NCBI RefSeq assembly: GCF_003259155.1
Contig: NZ_QGMQ01000004.1
Span: 248,001-312,000 of the forward strand
Length of the DNA: 64,000 nt
Direction: 5' to 3'
DNA from: Marinimicrobium alkaliphilum
Lineage (GTDB): Bacteria > Pseudomonadota > Gammaproteobacteria > Pseudomonadales > Cellvibrionaceae
A program made the position numbers and the translations under genes. Shown piece by piece: positions 17,762 to 28,067 of this stretch. The notes under the pieces were generated by a model. That model searched no databases. It was not told the DNA's origin and saw only the letters and a program-made list of their open reading frames with translations. Numbering within the stretch: the first letter of the stretch is position 1; each line of letters starts with the position of its first letter.

Positions 17762-17871
17762 TTAACCCTAATGCCGAAGCGGCCACAAGCCCCCGCGAGA
17801 ACCCTTGTCGGAGCGTGGCCCGCGCCCGGCCAGATGTGCTATCTTAGTGACAAATAACCTGGAGATCGCCC

Positions 17872-18447
17872 TTGAACAGAGACAGGCGCACTTACTTTCG
17901 TATTGATGAACACGTCGCTCTGAGCTTCGAGCCCGTCAGTGCCCAGACGGCGGCCGAGCGCTCGGCGGATGAATTTTTCCCTGGCTCGGCGGTACTGCGT
18001 CTGCACGCCGAACTCAAGCGTGTTGACGCCGAAGCGGCACAGCTGATTCTGCCGGTCAAAGAACAGAGCCGCGCACTGGGAGACTATCTGCACCTGCTCG
18101 ATCGCAAAATCGAGCTGCTGACCCAGCATTTGATGGCGGATCAGCAAAAAGTTCCGCTTAAGCCCCGCCCGGTTAACCTGAGTGATAACGGTATCGCGTT
18201 CGGCAATCCCGAACCGTTGGAAAGCGGTCAACACCTCGCCCTGCATATTACCTTTTTGCCCAGCCATGCCGGTGTCGTGCTCTTTGCCGAAGTCGTGCGC
18301 TGTGAACCAGATCCCATTAACGGCTGGCAAATTGCGGCAGAATTCCAACATATCACCAGTCAACAACAGCAGCTTATCAGCCAGCAGATTATGCGTGCGC
18401 AACTGGCCGAGAAACGCCGCCAACACGATGAGGACGGGCTCCACTGA
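17872..18447 (+). CDS. PilZ-domain protein with helical insertion
   Basis: A 191-residue cytoplasmic protein. The two c-di-GMP-binding PilZ motifs are present, RRTYFR at residues 6-10 (RxxxR) and NLSDNG at about 103-108 (NxSxxG), but they are separated by about 90 residues instead of the usual 20-30. The insertion is largely helical with heptad-like Leu spacing (YLHLLDRKIELLTQHLM). The C-terminus is Gln-rich. The start is TTG 17872 with GGAG 8 nt before it. It lies downstream of the divergent lolC and upstream of a small exported protein, the position of PA2989 in P. aeruginosa as I remember it. Confidence 0.82.
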   Translation: MNRDRRTYFRIDEHVALSFEPVSAQTAAERSADEFFPGSAVLRLHAELKRVDAEAAQLILPVKEQSRALGDYLHLLDRKIELLTQHLMADQQKVPLKPRPVNLSDNGIAFGNPEPLESGQHLALHITFLPSHAGVVLFAEVVRCEPDPINGWQIAAEFQHITSQQQQLISQQIMRAQLAEKRRQHDEDGLH

Positions 18448-18470
18448 GGCCTGAACAACGGAGAATGCTT

Positions 18471-18767
18471 ATGAAATACCGACACCTGCCTGTGATGTTT
18501 GCTCTGGCGGTCGCCAGTGCCTGGGTCTGTGCCGACACAGTCATTTTGCCGGTGGGCGCACAAGGTGAGGCGCTGCAGGATCTGGAGCGTCCACAACACG
18601 GGATGACCATGGTGCAAGTGGAAGCGCGTTTTGGCGAACCGGAACAGAGACATGGGCCCGTGGGTGAGCCGCCCATTTCGAGCTGGGATTACCCGCAGTA
18701 CGTGGTCTATTTTGAAGGTGATCGGGTATTGCGCTCGGTACTCAAACACAACCGCCGCGACCGATGA
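18471..18767 (+). CDS. small exported protein, unknown function
   Basis: A 98-residue protein with an N-terminal signal peptide (HLPVMFALAVASAWVCA, cleavage near Ala-Asp). The mature part holds GMTMVQVEARFGEPEQRHGPVGEPPISSWDY; this ARFGEP...WDY pattern resembles the fold seen in small BamE/OmlA-like periplasmic proteins, but that is inference. From memory, pseudomonads carry a homologue next to sthA. The start is ATG 18471 with GGAG 7 nt upstream; ATG 18465 is too close to it. Probably co-transcribed with the PilZ gene. Confidence 0.75.
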   Translation: MKYRHLPVMFALAVASAWVCADTVILPVGAQGEALQDLERPQHGMTMVQVEARFGEPEQRHGPVGEPPISSWDYPQYVVYFEGDRVLRSVLKHNRRDR

Positions 18768-18797
18768 GTCCGGTGGCGACGGTTGGGCTGTTGAGCG

Positions 18798-20195
18798 TTA
18801 ACGCCGGTTGATACGGCCCATACCATCGAGCGCCGCCAGGCGGTATGCCTCGGCCATGGTCGGGTAGTTGAACGTGGTATCGAGGAAAAACCGGATCGTA
18901 TTGTTCTCGCCCGGCTGCGCCATGATCGCCTGTCCAATATGGACGATCTCCGCCGCTTCAGCACCAAAGCAATGAACCCCAAGAATTTCCAGGGTGTCGA
19001 CGTGGAACAGTAGCTTAAGCATGCCCACTTCCTCGCCGCTGATCTGACCACGCGCGGTATTTTTGAACAACGCCCGCCCCACCTCGTACGGCACTTTGGC
19101 GGCCGTCAGCTCACGCTCGGTCTGGCCAATGGAGCTGATCTCCGGGAGCGTATAGATGCCCGTGGGTACGCCCGTGACCGGTTGACCCTCACCGCCAGTG
19201 ATGACGTCGGCAACCGCCCTGCCCTGATCAAAGGACGCGCTGGCCAGACTCGGCCAACCCACCACGTCGCCGACCGCAAAGATGTTGTCAACCTCGGTCC
19301 GATAGCGACTGTCGACCTTCAGATTCCCCCGGTAGTCCGCCTTCAAGCCCAGGGCCTCCAGATTAAGCTTGTCCGTGTTACCGCTGCGGCCGTTGCACCA
19401 GAGAATGGCATCAGCACGTAGACGCTTGCCGGACTGCATATGCACGGTGACGCTGTGGTCGTTGGCCTCAATGGTCTCGTACTCTTCACTGTGACGCACG
19501 GTCACGCCGCTGTCGCGCAGGTGATAGCTGAGCGCGTCGGAAATCTCATCATCAAGAAACGACAGCAACCGATCGCGGTTATTGATCAGGTCCACGTGAA
19601 TACCAAGGCCGGAAAAAATCGACGCGTACTCGGAACCAATAACCCCGGCACCGTAAATAATCAGGTGACGCGGAGTGTGCTTCATGTCCAGAATGGAATC
19701 ACTGTCGTAGATACGCGGGTGATTAAAGTCAACATCCTCCGGGTGGTAAGGACGCGAACCGGTAGCGATGACGATATAGCGTGCGCTGATGGTTTCCTGC
19801 GCGCCCTCCGGCATGTCCACCACCAGGGTGTTGGCATCGACAAAAGATGCACGCCCAATGTGCAGGTTCACCCGGTTGCGGATGTAGAACTCGGTGTGAA
19901 GCTCGACCTGTTTGGGGATGACTTGAGCAGCGGCGTTCAGCACACGCGGATAGGACAGCCAGCGGGTATCACCCAGATCTCGAAAAAGATTGCCGTTATT
20001 GAAGCGGATAATCTGCTTGACCGCATGGCGCAATGATTTGGACGGGATGGTGCCCTTGTGGGCGCAGTTGCCGCCCACCCAGGCGCGGTCTTCCACCACC
20101 GCCACTTTCAGCCCGGTCTTGGCCGTGGCCATGGCCGCGCTTTCACCGGCGGGCCCGGCACCAATTACAACAACATCATAGGTATGGTCAGTCAC
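18798..20195 (-). CDS. sthA: soluble pyridine nucleotide transhydrogenase SthA
   Basis: FAD flavoprotein that re-equilibrates NADPH and NADH in the cytoplasm. From GTG 20195 (AAGGAG 10 nt upstream) it has 465 residues, against 466 in E. coli. Motifs: [15 protein letters not shown] (FAD), [35 protein letters not shown] (NAD(P)), [16 protein letters not shown]. The second Cys of the disulfide-reductase pair is replaced by Thr (GTIPSK), the mark of SthA as opposed to lipoamide dehydrogenase or glutathione reductase. Its nearness to NQR couples it functionally to NADH re-oxidation. Confidence 0.96.
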   Translation of the reverse strand: MTDHTYDVVVIGAGPAGESAAMATAKTGLKVAVVEDRAWVGGNCAHKGTIPSKSLRHAVKQIIRFNNGNLFRDLGDTRWLSYPRVLNAAAQVIPKQVELHTEFYIRNRVNLHIGRASFVDANTLVVDMPEGAQETISARYIVIATGSRPYHPEDVDFNHPRIYDSDSILDMKHTPRHLIIYGAGVIGSEYASIFSGLGIHVDLINNRDRLLSFLDDEISDALSYHLRDSGVTVRHSEEYETIEANDHSVTVHMQSGKRLRADAILWCNGRSGNTDKLNLEALGLKADYRGNLKVDSRYRTEVDNIFAVGDVVGWPSLASASFDQGRAVADVITGGEGQPVTGVPTGIYTLPEISSIGQTERELTAAKVPYEVGRALFKNTARGQISGEEVGMLKLLFHVDTLEILGVHCFGAEAAEIVHIGQAIMAQPGENNTIRFFLDTTFNYPTMAEAYRLAALDGMGRINRR

Positions 20196-20254
20196 CTTTT
20201 TACTGCTCCTTACACAACTGTGCCACAAACCGGGTGGCACGACCGGGTCGGCAG

Positions 20255-20503
20255 TTACTGTTGTTTTTGACCGGCGTCGTAGGCCAGTGCTTTATGGTCT
20301 TTCTCTACCACGCCCTGTTCCTGCAGCTCTTCGCATTTGCTTTCATCATTGCCGCAGAAATCACAGACATAGTCTTTTTCCTTCAAGGCAGCGCCTACGC
20401 CACCACAGGAACCTTTGATCGGTGTGCGCCCAAACAAGACACCCACCGACATGGCTGTCACAATCAACAGCATCACAAACAGGGTTACCACAAACATCGC
20501 CAT
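20255..20503 (-). CDS. nqrM: Na+-NQR maturation protein NqrM
   Basis: An 82-residue protein with an N-terminal TM helix ([22 protein letters not shown]) followed by four Cys (SCGG, CDFCG, CEEL). NqrM is needed to mature Na+-NQR, probably by delivering iron to the Cys4 site formed by NqrD and NqrE. It is the last gene of the leftward nqr operon, 9 nt after apbE, the usual nqrF-apbE-nqrM order. Confidence 0.93.
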   Translation of the reverse strand: MAMFVVTLFVMLLIVTAMSVGVLFGRTPIKGSCGGVGAALKEKDYVCDFCGNDESKCEELQEQGVVEKDHKALAYDAGQKQQ

Positions 20504-20512
20504 ACTCGTACC

Positions 20513-21598
20513 TCACTCTTCCAGGTAGGCGGAAAACGCGCTACTAAAACGATCCGTATAGTCATCACCATCTCTGATGATCATATAAATCGCCAATTGT
20601 TCCAATTCGGCCAGTGCCATGCCCGCATCCGGGCCCGCGACCATAATCGCCGTTGACCAGGCGTCGGCCTCAGCCGCCGTGGGTGCAATCACACTGACCG
20701 AGGCCAGTCTGTGGTCGATGGGGTACCCTGTTAACGGATCGATGGTGTGGGAGTACCGCCGCCCATCGCGCTCAAAGTAATTGCGATAATCTCCCGATGT
20801 GGCCAAGCCCACGTCGCTCAAATTCACGATCGCGCGCACCTGCTGCTGCAACTGTGAGGGCTGCTCAATGGCAATGCGCCAGGCATCGCCGCGAGCACTG
20901 ACCCCCGATGCCGCGATATCACCACCAATCTCCACCAGATAGTTGTCGAACCCCTGAGATGCGAGGAACTCGCCCATCCAGTCAGCGCCGTAGCCCTTGG
21001 CAACACCGCTAAGGTCCATGGTAACGGCCCGGTTCTTGCGCAGACGGTGATGTTCGCCATCGAGCTCAAGATAGCGGAAGCCCAGTTGATCCAGGCGCTC
21101 TTCTATCGCCTCGGCTGGCGGCGGTTCGGCCACCGATGGATCCGGACCAAAACCCCACAGGTTGACCAGGGGCATGACCGTAATGTCGAAGCGGCCTTCG
21201 CTGCGCTCGCTGACCTTTTCACTCACCGCCAGCACTCTGGCCATAGGCTCGGAGAGATCCAGCCACTCGCCTACAGGTGCCGCATTGAGCATCATCAGCT
21301 CGGAGTCGTCGATATAGGTCGACATATGCTCATTGATCAACACAAACTTGGCGTCGATGGCTTCGAGCAGTTCATGCTCGTCAAGCGTGAGCTCTTCGCC
21401 CTCTTCAGCAACTACGGTAATCGAATAGTAGGTACCCATGGTGCTACCACTGAAGCGGCGCATATCGCGCAGCTCATCGCCTCCGCGATCGCAGCCCGCC
21501 AACACCAGCGCCAGCCCCAAAAACAAAAACGAGACCAGCAATGCCGGTCTCGCTTTCGCGACGCGTGAACAAACAGATCGGTTGATCAATTTAGCCAC
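20513..21598 (-). CDS. apbE: FAD:protein FMN transferase ApbE
   Basis: Attaches FMN covalently to Thr in the SGAT(T/L) motifs of NqrB and NqrC, using FAD and Mg2+ in the periplasm. The 361-residue protein has a lipoprotein signal ([12 protein letters not shown]), [38 protein letters not shown] and [11 protein letters not shown], all typical of ApbE. The start overlaps the end of nqrF by 8 nt, linking FMN-transferase supply to the complex it modifies. Confidence 0.96.
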   Translation of the reverse strand: MAKLINRSVCSRVAKARPALLVSFLFLGLALVLAGCDRGGDELRDMRRFSGSTMGTYYSITVVAEEGEELTLDEHELLEAIDAKFVLINEHMSTYIDDSELMMLNAAPVGEWLDLSEPMARVLAVSEKVSERSEGRFDITVMPLVNLWGFGPDPSVAEPPPAEAIEERLDQLGFRYLELDGEHHRLRKNRAVTMDLSGVAKGYGADWMGEFLASQGFDNYLVEIGGDIAASGVSARGDAWRIAIEQPSQLQQQVRAIVNLSDVGLATSGDYRNYFERDGRRYSHTIDPLTGYPIDHRLASVSVIAPTAAEADAWSTAIMVAGPDAGMALAELEQLAIYMIIRDGDDYTDRFSSAFSAYLEE

Positions 21599-22814
21599 CG
21601 AAGTCGTCCAACATGATGTTTTCGTCTTCGACGCCGAGGTCTTTAAGCATCTTGATGACCGCTGCGTTCATCATGGGCGGTCCGCACATGTAGAACTCAC
21701 AGTCTTCCGGCGCGGGATGATCCTTCAGGTAGTTGTCATAGAGAACATTGTGGATAAAGCCTGTTGGGCCCTCCCAGTTGTCCTCAGGCTGCGGATCGGA
21801 CATGGCCACATGCCACTCGAAGTTATCATTCTCCTCCGCCAGCTGGTCGTACTCGTCCTGGTAAAAGAGCTCGCGCAGCGAGCGGGCACCATACCAGAAA
21901 GAAATTTTGCGTTTGGACTTGAGGCGACGCAGCTGGTCAAAGATGTGCGAGCGCATGGGTGCCATACCAGCACCACCGCCCACGAACACCATTTCCGCAT
22001 CCGTATCCTTGGCGAAGAACTCACCAAAGGGACCAAACACCTCAATAGTGTCACCCGGCTTCATGTTGAAAACATAGGATGACATGATGCCCGGCGGAAT
22101 ATCTTTCGAACCAGGAGGCGGGGTTGCAATACGGATGTTGAACTTGACCACACCTTTCTCTTCCGGGTAGTTGGCCATTGAGTAGGCGCGAATGGTGGGC
22201 TCGGTCACCTTGGACTCCAGCTCGAACAGACCAAATTTTTCCCAGTCGCCCCGAAACTCTTCATCGATATCAAAGTCCTTGAATTTCACGTGATGAGGCG
22301 GGCATTCCAGCTGGACATAGCCACCGGCACGGAAATCGACGTTCTCACCTTCCGGCAGTTTCAACGTCAACTCTTTGATGAAGGTGGCCACGTTCGGGTT
22401 GGATACCGTCTCGCAGGTCCACTGCTTGACCCCGAACACGTCTTCCGGAACCTCAATCACCATGTCTTCTTTGACCGGTGCTTGGCACGATAGACGCCAG
22501 CCCTGACGGATCTCACGGTTGGTGAAGTGGCTCTCCTCAGTCGGCAAAATTGCACCGCCGCCCGACGTCACCACGCACTTGCACTGGGCACAGGTCCCAC
22601 CGCCGCCGCAGGCTGAAGGCAAAAACAGGCCTGCCGACGACAGGCTTTGCAGCAGCTTGCCACCGGCGGGCACGGTGAGGGTTTTCTCACCGTTAATATC
22701 GATAGTGACGTCACCGGAGCTCACCAGCTTCGAGCGGGCGCTGAGGATAATCGCAACCAGCGCCAGTACGATGACGGTGAACATGACAACGCCAAGAATA
22801 ATTTCTATGTTCAT
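21591..22814 (-). CDS. nqrF: Na+-NQR subunit F, NADH-oxidising
   Basis: Electron-entry subunit: oxidises NADH through FAD and passes electrons to a 2Fe-2S centre. 407 residues, the V. cholerae length. One N-terminal TM helix ([20 protein letters not shown]), a ferredoxin domain with [12 protein letters not shown] and LSCQAP, an FAD-binding RAYSMANYP and the NADH motif [16 protein letters not shown]; the C-terminus is [11 protein letters not shown]. The start is ATG 22814 with GGGAG 8 nt before it. Confidence 0.97.
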   Translation of the reverse strand: MNIEIILGVVMFTVIVLALVAIILSARSKLVSSGDVTIDINGEKTLTVPAGGKLLQSLSSAGLFLPSACGGGGTCAQCKCVVTSGGGAILPTEESHFTNREIRQGWRLSCQAPVKEDMVIEVPEDVFGVKQWTCETVSNPNVATFIKELTLKLPEGENVDFRAGGYVQLECPPHHVKFKDFDIDEEFRGDWEKFGLFELESKVTEPTIRAYSMANYPEEKGVVKFNIRIATPPPGSKDIPPGIMSSYVFNMKPGDTIEVFGPFGEFFAKDTDAEMVFVGGGAGMAPMRSHIFDQLRRLKSKRKISFWYGARSLRELFYQDEYDQLAEENDNFEWHVAMSDPQPEDNWEGPTGFIHNVLYDNYLKDHPAPEDCEFYMCGPPMMNAAVIKMLKDLGVEDENIMLDDFGG

Positions 22815-22832
22815 GTAGCTCACTCCCGCTGA

Positions 22833-23441
22833 TTACAGATCAATGCCGCCGAACGACATAAAGCCCAGGGACATCAGGCCCACGATAATGAAGGTGATAC
22901 CCAAGCCGCGCAGACCTTCGGGCACATCACTGTACTTCATTTTTTCGCGAATACCGGCCAGAGCGGTGATCGCCAGCGCCCAACCGACGCCAGAACCGGC
23001 ACCAAACACCACACTCTCGGCGAAGTTGTAATCGCGCTCGACCATAAAGAGCGAGCTGCCGAGGATGGCACAGTTCACGGTGATCAACGGCAAGAACACA
23101 CCCAGTGCGTTGTAGAGCACAGGCACATACTTATCCAGAACCATTTCCAGAATCTGAACCAGTGCGGCAATAACACCGATGTAGGTGATCAACCCAAGGA
23201 AGCTCAAGTCGACGTCAGGCAGCCCCGCCCAGGACAGGGCACCATCAGCAAGGACGTAGGTCACCAGCAAATTGTTTACCGGCACCGTGATCACTTGCAC
23301 CACAACAACCGCCACACCCAGACCGAAGGCGGCGCTGATCTTCTTGGACACGGCCAGAAAGGTACACATCCCCAGGAAGAATGCCAGCGCCATGTTCTCG
23401 ACGAACACGGTGCGGATAAATAAGCTCAAATAATACTCCAC
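22833..23441 (-). CDS. nqrE: Na+-NQR subunit E
   Basis: A 202-residue integral membrane subunit with six predicted TM helices, homologous to RnfA/NqrE. The family Cys is in [19 protein letters not shown]. The N-terminus [19 protein letters not shown] is characteristic. NqrE and NqrD pack as an inverted-topology pair around a Cys-ligated iron site. It lies 2 nt from nqrD and 18 nt from nqrF in the operon. Confidence 0.97.
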   Translation of the reverse strand: MEYYLSLFIRTVFVENMALAFFLGMCTFLAVSKKISAAFGLGVAVVVVQVITVPVNNLLVTYVLADGALSWAGLPDVDLSFLGLITYIGVIAALVQILEMVLDKYVPVLYNALGVFLPLITVNCAILGSSLFMVERDYNFAESVVFGAGSGVGWALAITALAGIREKMKYSDVPEGLRGLGITFIIVGLMSLGFMSFGGIDL

Positions 23442-23443
23442 GA

Positions 23444-24103
23444 TTAAGCCTCCTGAGCCGCTTTGGTGTTGGGCTGCATTTCGAAATCAGCCTCTTCCAC
23501 TTGAGATTTATCCCACACGCGAATCCCCCAGATCATCAGGCCGATGATGAAGAAAGCGCTCGGCGGGAGCAGCAGCAAACCGTTAGGCACATACCAGCCA
23601 CCTTCGCTGGCAACCGGCAGTATGTTGTAGCCCAACAGGGAGCCGGAGCCGAGCAGTTCACGCACAACCGCAACACCGATCAGGATGATGCTGTAACCAA
23701 GGCCATTACCGATACCGTCAAGCAAGCTCGGCAGCGGCGGGTTTTTCATGGCGAAGGCTTCACAGCGACCCATGACAATACAGTTGGTAATAATCAGGCC
23801 AACAAATACTGACAGCTGACGGCTGATGTCGTAGGCGACCGCTTTCAATACCTGGTCAACCAGAATAACCAGGGAGGCGATAATGGTCATTTGCACGATA
23901 ATGCGGATGTTGCCCGGAATGTGGTTGCGCACAATCGACACAAAGAAGCAGGACAAGGCTGCCACCACCGTCAAGGCAATACACATCACCAAGGTCACAC
24001 TCAGCTGACTGGTGACCGCCAGGGCCGAACAAATACCCAGAATCTGCAGCGTAATAGGGTTATTGCGCAGCAGTGGAGTAATCAGAAGCTCTTTGGTTTT
24101 CAT
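23444..24103 (-). CDS. nqrD: Na+-NQR subunit D
   Basis: A 219-residue integral membrane subunit (six TM helices) of the RnfE/NqrD family. Characteristic strings are [21 protein letters not shown] and [18 protein letters not shown], where the Cys residues contribute to the iron centre with NqrE. The 24-25 residue C-terminal tail is soluble ([18 protein letters not shown]). It is placed 3 nt after nqrC and 2 nt before nqrE. Confidence 0.97.
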   Translation of the reverse strand: MKTKELLITPLLRNNPITLQILGICSALAVTSQLSVTLVMCIALTVVAALSCFFVSIVRNHIPGNIRIIVQMTIIASLVILVDQVLKAVAYDISRQLSVFVGLIITNCIVMGRCEAFAMKNPPLPSLLDGIGNGLGYSIILIGVAVVRELLGSGSLLGYNILPVASEGGWYVPNGLLLLPPSAFFIIGLMIWGIRVWDKSQVEEADFEMQPNTKAAQEA

Positions 24104-24106
24104 GGA

Positions 24107-24883
24107 TTAAGCCTCCCCGTCTTGCAAGTTCATGAGGAAAGGCCTGAAGCCTTTGTCGCCCATCCAGAACTGCATCATATTGTGAACACCACGAGCAGTC
24201 AGCGTTGCACCGGACAAGCCGTCAACCTGGTACTGCGCCTGCGGCGAGCCTGAATCGACACTGCCTTTCAATACGGTGAAAGCCACACTGCCGTCCTCGT
24301 CGTAAATCTTTTTACCTTCCCAGTTTGCCTGCCAGCGGGGATTATCGATCTCGCCGCCAAGACCGGGGGTTTCGCCGTGCTCGTAGAAACCGATACCCAT
24401 AATGGTGTTGGCATCAGCTTCCAGCGCGATAAAGCCCCACATGGTTGACCAGAGGCCATAACCACGTACCGGGAGAATAATTTTTTCCAGGTTGCCGTCA
24501 CTATCCTCGACCAGATAAACCAGGGAGTAATCTTCACGGCGATTGATGCCAGCGATATCCTCACGGTTGTTCAAGTTGGTAGACAAGCTCGGGTCCCGGG
24601 ATGCCGCGCGGTTCTGGAAGCCATCGGGCACTTCGTCATCAGCATAACTACCCGTTTCCAGCCTTATCACCCGGGTCACAATACGCTCGGCAAAAACCGT
24701 CTCGATATCGCGACCGTCGAGCATATTCGCTGCGGCAAGAATGTTGCGCTTAAAGTCCAACTCCTGGTTTGCAATCTGCATGGGGCGCAGCAGCACAGCG
24801 GCTGAAGACACCACCACTGAACAGGCAAAACACAGCAGCAGGGTGACGATGATCGTCTTCTTGATAGTATCGTTGTTAGCCAC
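24107..24883 (-). CDS. nqrC: Na+-NQR subunit C
   Basis: A 258-residue subunit with one N-terminal TM helix ([20 protein letters not shown]) and a periplasmic FMN-binding domain. The covalent FMN attachment motif is [12 protein letters not shown] (about 223-234), where a Thr is flavinylated by Apb[15 protein letters not shown] is also typical. The start overlaps the nqrB end by 8 nt. Confidence 0.97.
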   Translation of the reverse strand: MANNDTIKKTIIVTLLLCFACSVVVSSAAVLLRPMQIANQELDFKRNILAAANMLDGRDIETVFAERIVTRVIRLETGSYADDEVPDGFQNRAASRDPSLSTNLNNREDIAGINRREDYSLVYLVEDSDGNLEKIILPVRGYGLWSTMWGFIALEADANTIMGIGFYEHGETPGLGGEIDNPRWQANWEGKKIYDEDGSVAFTVLKGSVDSGSPQAQYQVDGLSGATLTARGVHNMMQFWMGDKGFRPFLMNLQDGEA

Positions 24884-26081
24884 GTGCCAGCCTCCGCTTG
24901 ATATTCGCTTGTACTACAGAATGGTCGATGAGCGGTGCGAACAGGTTGGCAAACAGAATTGCCAGCATCATCCCTTCAGGGAAGGCCGGGTTGATCACCC
25001 GAATGATGATGACCATAAAACCAATCAGGGCACCAAACCACAGCTTGCCGGTGTCGGTCATCGCCGCCGAAACGGGGTCAGTGGCCATAAAGATCATGCC
25101 GAAAGCAAAACCGCCAATCACCAGATGCCAATACCAAGGCATGGCGAACATTTGATTGGTCTCGGAGCCGATCACATTGAACAGGGTCGCAGTCGCCACC
25201 ATGCCCAGGAATACACCCAGGACGATCCGCCAGGAGGCAATACCCATGATCAAAAGCACCGCACCACCAATGAGGATTGCGAGAGTGGATGTCTCGCCGA
25301 TTGACCCGTGAATGGTGCCAAAGAAAGCATCGAACCAGCTGATCTGATTCTGCAGAGCGCTCATGCCTTCCTGGTAACCAATAGACAGTGCGGTCGCACC
25401 GGAATAGCCATCAACGGCTGTCCAGACGCCATCGCCGGACAGTGACGCCGGGTAAGCAAAGAACAGGAACGCACGCCCGGTCAGTGCCGGGTTGAGGAAG
25501 TTTTTGCCAGTGCCACCAAACACCTCTTTACCGATCACGACACCGAAGCTGATACCCAAGGCCGCCTGCCACAAGGGCAGATCGGGCGGACAGATCAGGG
25601 CAAAAAGCACGGAAGTCACAAAAAAGCCTTCGTTGACTTCGTGGCCACGGATGGTCGCGAACAGGACTTCCCAGAAGCCACCCACCACAAATACGACGAA
25701 GTAGATCGGCAGGAAGTAGGCTGCACCGTGGATGAAGTTGTCCCACAGGCTACTGGCGTCGTAACCGCCACCGAGCAGACTGATCAACGTACCGCGCAAA
25801 CCTTCTACCTGCGCCATACCCATGTCGGCCATGATGGTATTGGCCTGCAGGCCAACGTTGTACATCCCGAAGAACATGGCAGGGAAGGTGCACAACCAGA
25901 CGGTGATCATGATGCGCTTGAGGTCGATACCGTCACGTACGTGAGCCGTGGTTTTGGTCACGCTCGGTGGACGGTAAAAAATAGTGTCTACCGCTTCGTA
26001 CAACGGATACCACTTTTGGAGCTTGCCGCCTTTGTGGAAGCTCGGCTCGATGTTGTCGAGGAAGTTGCGTAGAGCCCTCAT
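24876..26081 (-). CDS. nqrB: Na+-NQR subunit B
   Basis: Largest membrane subunit (401 residues, about ten TM helices), involved in Na+ translocation and quinone reduction. [10 protein letters not shown] (about 221-230) holds the covalent FMN Thr; [20 protein letters not shown] and [15 protein letters not shown] are family signatures. The start is ATG 26081 ([10 protein letters not shown]) with AGGAGG 9 nt upstream; a longer reading to 26102 adds seven basic residues that are not in the family. It begins 4 nt after the nqrA stop codon. Confidence 0.97.
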   Translation of the reverse strand: MRALRNFLDNIEPSFHKGGKLQKWYPLYEAVDTIFYRPPSVTKTTAHVRDGIDLKRIMITVWLCTFPAMFFGMYNVGLQANTIMADMGMAQVEGLRGTLISLLGGGYDASSLWDNFIHGAAYFLPIYFVVFVVGGFWEVLFATIRGHEVNEGFFVTSVLFALICPPDLPLWQAALGISFGVVIGKEVFGGTGKNFLNPALTGRAFLFFAYPASLSGDGVWTAVDGYSGATALSIGYQEGMSALQNQISWFDAFFGTIHGSIGETSTLAILIGGAVLLIMGIASWRIVLGVFLGMVATATLFNVIGSETNQMFAMPWYWHLVIGGFAFGMIFMATDPVSAAMTDTGKLWFGALIGFMVIIIRVINPAFPEGMMLAILFANLFAPLIDHSVVQANIKRRLARG

Positions 26082-26085
26082 TACC

Positions 26086-27429
26086 TTAACCCTCCTTCTC
26101 AATACGGGTCAGATTGTCTCGCAGAATCGGGCCGTACTCATATTTGCCCGGGCAAACAAAAGTACACAGTGCCAGATCCTCTTCATCCAGCTCCAAACAA
26201 CCGAGTTTCTGCGCCGTTTCTGTGTCCTCAACAATGAGGGACCGCAACAGCTGCGTGGGCAAAATGTCGAGCGGCATAACTTTCTCGTAGGCGCCGATGG
26301 GCACCATGGCACGCTCACTGCCGTTGGTCGTGGTGGTGAAATTGAACTTTTTCCCTTTGAACAGCTTGGAGATGTAAATACCCATCACCGAGAAACTGTT
26401 CACGCCGGCGCGCAGGTAGTGGACCATCGGGCGATCGTTACCTTCTTTAAGCACCGACACCTGATTGTGGTAGCGTCCCAGGTACGCCAGTGGGCCGCGC
26501 GCACTGCGACCACCAAAGACGGAGCCTGAGATGATACGATTTTCATCGGCGCTGAGTTCACCCGCGGTCAGCTCTTCCAGGCTCGCGCCGACGCGCGTAC
26601 GCACCAGGCGAGGCTTCTGCACCTGCGGGCCAGCCAGGGCGACCACGCGATCGGTGTGAATCTGCCCTGTGGTAAACAGCTTGCCGTAGGCGATGACGTC
26701 CTGATACCCGATAGTCCAGACAGTTTTCTTGGCGCTAACAGGGTCAAGATAGTGAATGTGCGTACCGACATTACCCGCCGGGTGCACACCACCGAATTCT
26801 TCCACTTGCACGCGCTCGACGTTGCCCAGCGGAATATCCGCACCGGGCGCCTTGCCGATAAAGACCTTACCTTCGGTCAGACGTGTCAGTACGGCCAGAC
26901 CCTGCTCAAAAGCGGCACGCTGCTCGCTGATGATCACGGCCGGATCGGCGGCCAGGGGGTTGGTATCAGTGACCGTAATGAATATGGAGTTCGGACGAGC
27001 GTCAAGCGCAGGCACCTTGCTGTAAGGCCGGGTGCGCAAGGCGGTCCAGAGGCCCGACTCGTTGAGCAGATCACGGGTCTGCTCGAACGACAGCGAGTTG
27101 ATATCAGCACCGGTGTAGGCGCCAAACGTCTCGGCCTCATCCCCTTCGATGTCGATGACCACCGATTGCAACACGCGGCGCTCGCCCCGGTTGATCGCGG
27201 CAACAGTACCGGCTGCGGGAGCCGTGTAGCGGATGCCTTCGGTCTTTTTATCGGTAAATAGCAACTGACCGAGCTTCACCTTATCTCCGACCTGCACTTC
27301 CATGGTGGGCTTCATACCGTGGTAATCAAAGCCAATCACAGCGACGGAACGGATCTGGGGACCATCTGTAATGGTCTGCTCGGGTGCACCGGATATAGGT
27401 AAATCCAATCCCCGACGGATCTTCATCAT
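26086..27429 (-). CDS. nqrA: Na+-NQR subunit A
   Basis: Peripheral cytoplasmic, quinone-associated subunit, 447 residues (V. cholerae 446). The N-terminus [18 protein letters not shown] aligns with the family start. Internal marks are [16 protein letters not shown] and the C-terminal [23 protein letters not shown]-like end ([20 protein letters not shown]). Two adjacent ATG codons lie at 27429 and 27426; the first is chosen by alignment. No strong Shine-Dalgarno is visible (AGG about 12 nt upstream). First gene of nqrABCDEF-apbE-nqrM. Confidence 0.96.
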   Translation of the reverse strand: MMKIRRGLDLPISGAPEQTITDGPQIRSVAVIGFDYHGMKPTMEVQVGDKVKLGQLLFTDKKTEGIRYTAPAAGTVAAINRGERRVLQSVVIDIEGDEAETFGAYTGADINSLSFEQTRDLLNESGLWTALRTRPYSKVPALDARPNSIFITVTDTNPLAADPAVIISEQRAAFEQGLAVLTRLTEGKVFIGKAPGADIPLGNVERVQVEEFGGVHPAGNVGTHIHYLDPVSAKKTVWTIGYQDVIAYGKLFTTGQIHTDRVVALAGPQVQKPRLVRTRVGASLEELTAGELSADENRIISGSVFGGRSARGPLAYLGRYHNQVSVLKEGNDRPMVHYLRAGVNSFSVMGIYISKLFKGKKFNFTTTTNGSERAMVPIGAYEKVMPLDILPTQLLRSLIVEDTETAQKLGCLELDEEDLALCTFVCPGKYEYGPILRDNLTRIEKEG

Positions 27430-27727
27430 ACGTCTTTGCCTAATCACTCGTTGGATTAAAGGTAGCACTGCTGAACCTGCGCAGCGCCTCGTTGTCACCA
27501 GAGGTGGCGGACACAAGGCCACCTGTCACCACGCCCGTCGTTCGGGCCGGCTCCCACTTAGTGTTCTTGGAAGAATTGGCGGAAGAGCATCTCACAGCCC
27601 TCTGGTTGCAGGCCGCCGGACCCGTTCTGACCGGACGACAGCCCACCTGGCGGGCAAAGAAACCACTTCAGCAGGCGCCTTGGCGCTCAATTCCTCAGAA
27701 GTCCCGTAAATGCCCAACAGGAAAAAC
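27430..27727 (-). promoter_or_regulatory. predicted long, structured 5' leader of nqrA
   Basis: If transcription starts about 7 nt after the -10 at 27734-27739, the nqrA message has a leader of about 298 nt. No gene was recognised in this stretch. Two clear hairpins are visible: AGGTGGC/GCCACCT at 27502-27508 and 27518-27524 (9-nt loop), and GCCCG/CGGGC at 27533-27537 and 27543-27547 (5-nt loop). The weak ribosome-binding site just before the ATG would suit post-transcriptional control. Whether this is a riboswitch or protein-binding leader is inference. Confidence 0.4.
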
Positions 27728-27733
27728 GCCGCA

Positions 27734-27762
27734 ATTATACGGATCGAAGCCGCCGTTGGCCA
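27734..27762 (-). promoter_or_regulatory. candidate sigma-70 promoter of the nqr operon
   Basis: On the minus strand a perfect -10 TATAAT (27734-27739) is preceded by a 17-nt spacer and a partial -35 TGGCCA (27757-27762; four of six consensus bases). It is the best promoter-like site between the divergent nqrA and mfd genes pointing at nqrA. Confidence 0.5.
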
Positions 27763-27876
27763 GTGCAAACGGGGCTTTTTCGCCGATTCTCGCAGTTGAG
27801 GGAAGTCGGGGGTGGAGAGGCCTTTCCGGGAGCCCCCCCACCCCAACGAAGGTTTTTCCTGTGAAGGTGGCACAGA

Positions 27877-27983
27877 GCGTCACCGGGTATCCCTTTGCGG
27901 GAGCGTCTGCCGCCCGGACGGCGGCAGCCGAGCTCCCAAGGATGGGTTTGCGGCGCCTCCCGCAAAGGGATACCCGGTGACGC
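27877..27983. repeat. 107-nt inverted-repeat intergenic element
   Basis: Perfect 26-nt inverted arms at 27877-27902 and 27958-27983 (GCGTCACCGGGTATCCCTTT inward) enclose a second hairpin, CTGCCGCC/GGCGGCAG (27907-27914 and 27920-27927), and a CCAAGGATGGGTTT string. There is no coding capacity. From memory, intergenic repeats with a GGCGGC...CCAAGGATGGGTTT core are common in gammaproteobacterial genomes. It would be a MITE- or REP-like unit, lying between the nqr and mfd promoters and unrelated in sequence to the REP doublets. Confidence 0.75.
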
Positions 27984-28024
27984 GCGCCCCAACCGAGAGC
28001 AGAAAACCCGAGCCAAAAGTCAGG

Positions 28025-28030
28025 TACAAT
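28025..28030 (+). promoter_or_regulatory. possible -10 element for mfd
   Basis: TACAAT matches the -10 consensus at five of six positions and lies 38 nt before the mfd ATG. No good -35 is present at the right distance, so the call is tentative. Confidence 0.3.
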
Positions 28031-28067
28031 AGCGGCCTTTTTTACCGTTTAGCCGAAATAGGTACCC

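Noticed and set aside
27877-27983. Possible CRISPR-like repeat
   Set aside because: There is just one inverted pair and no spacer series or cas genes.
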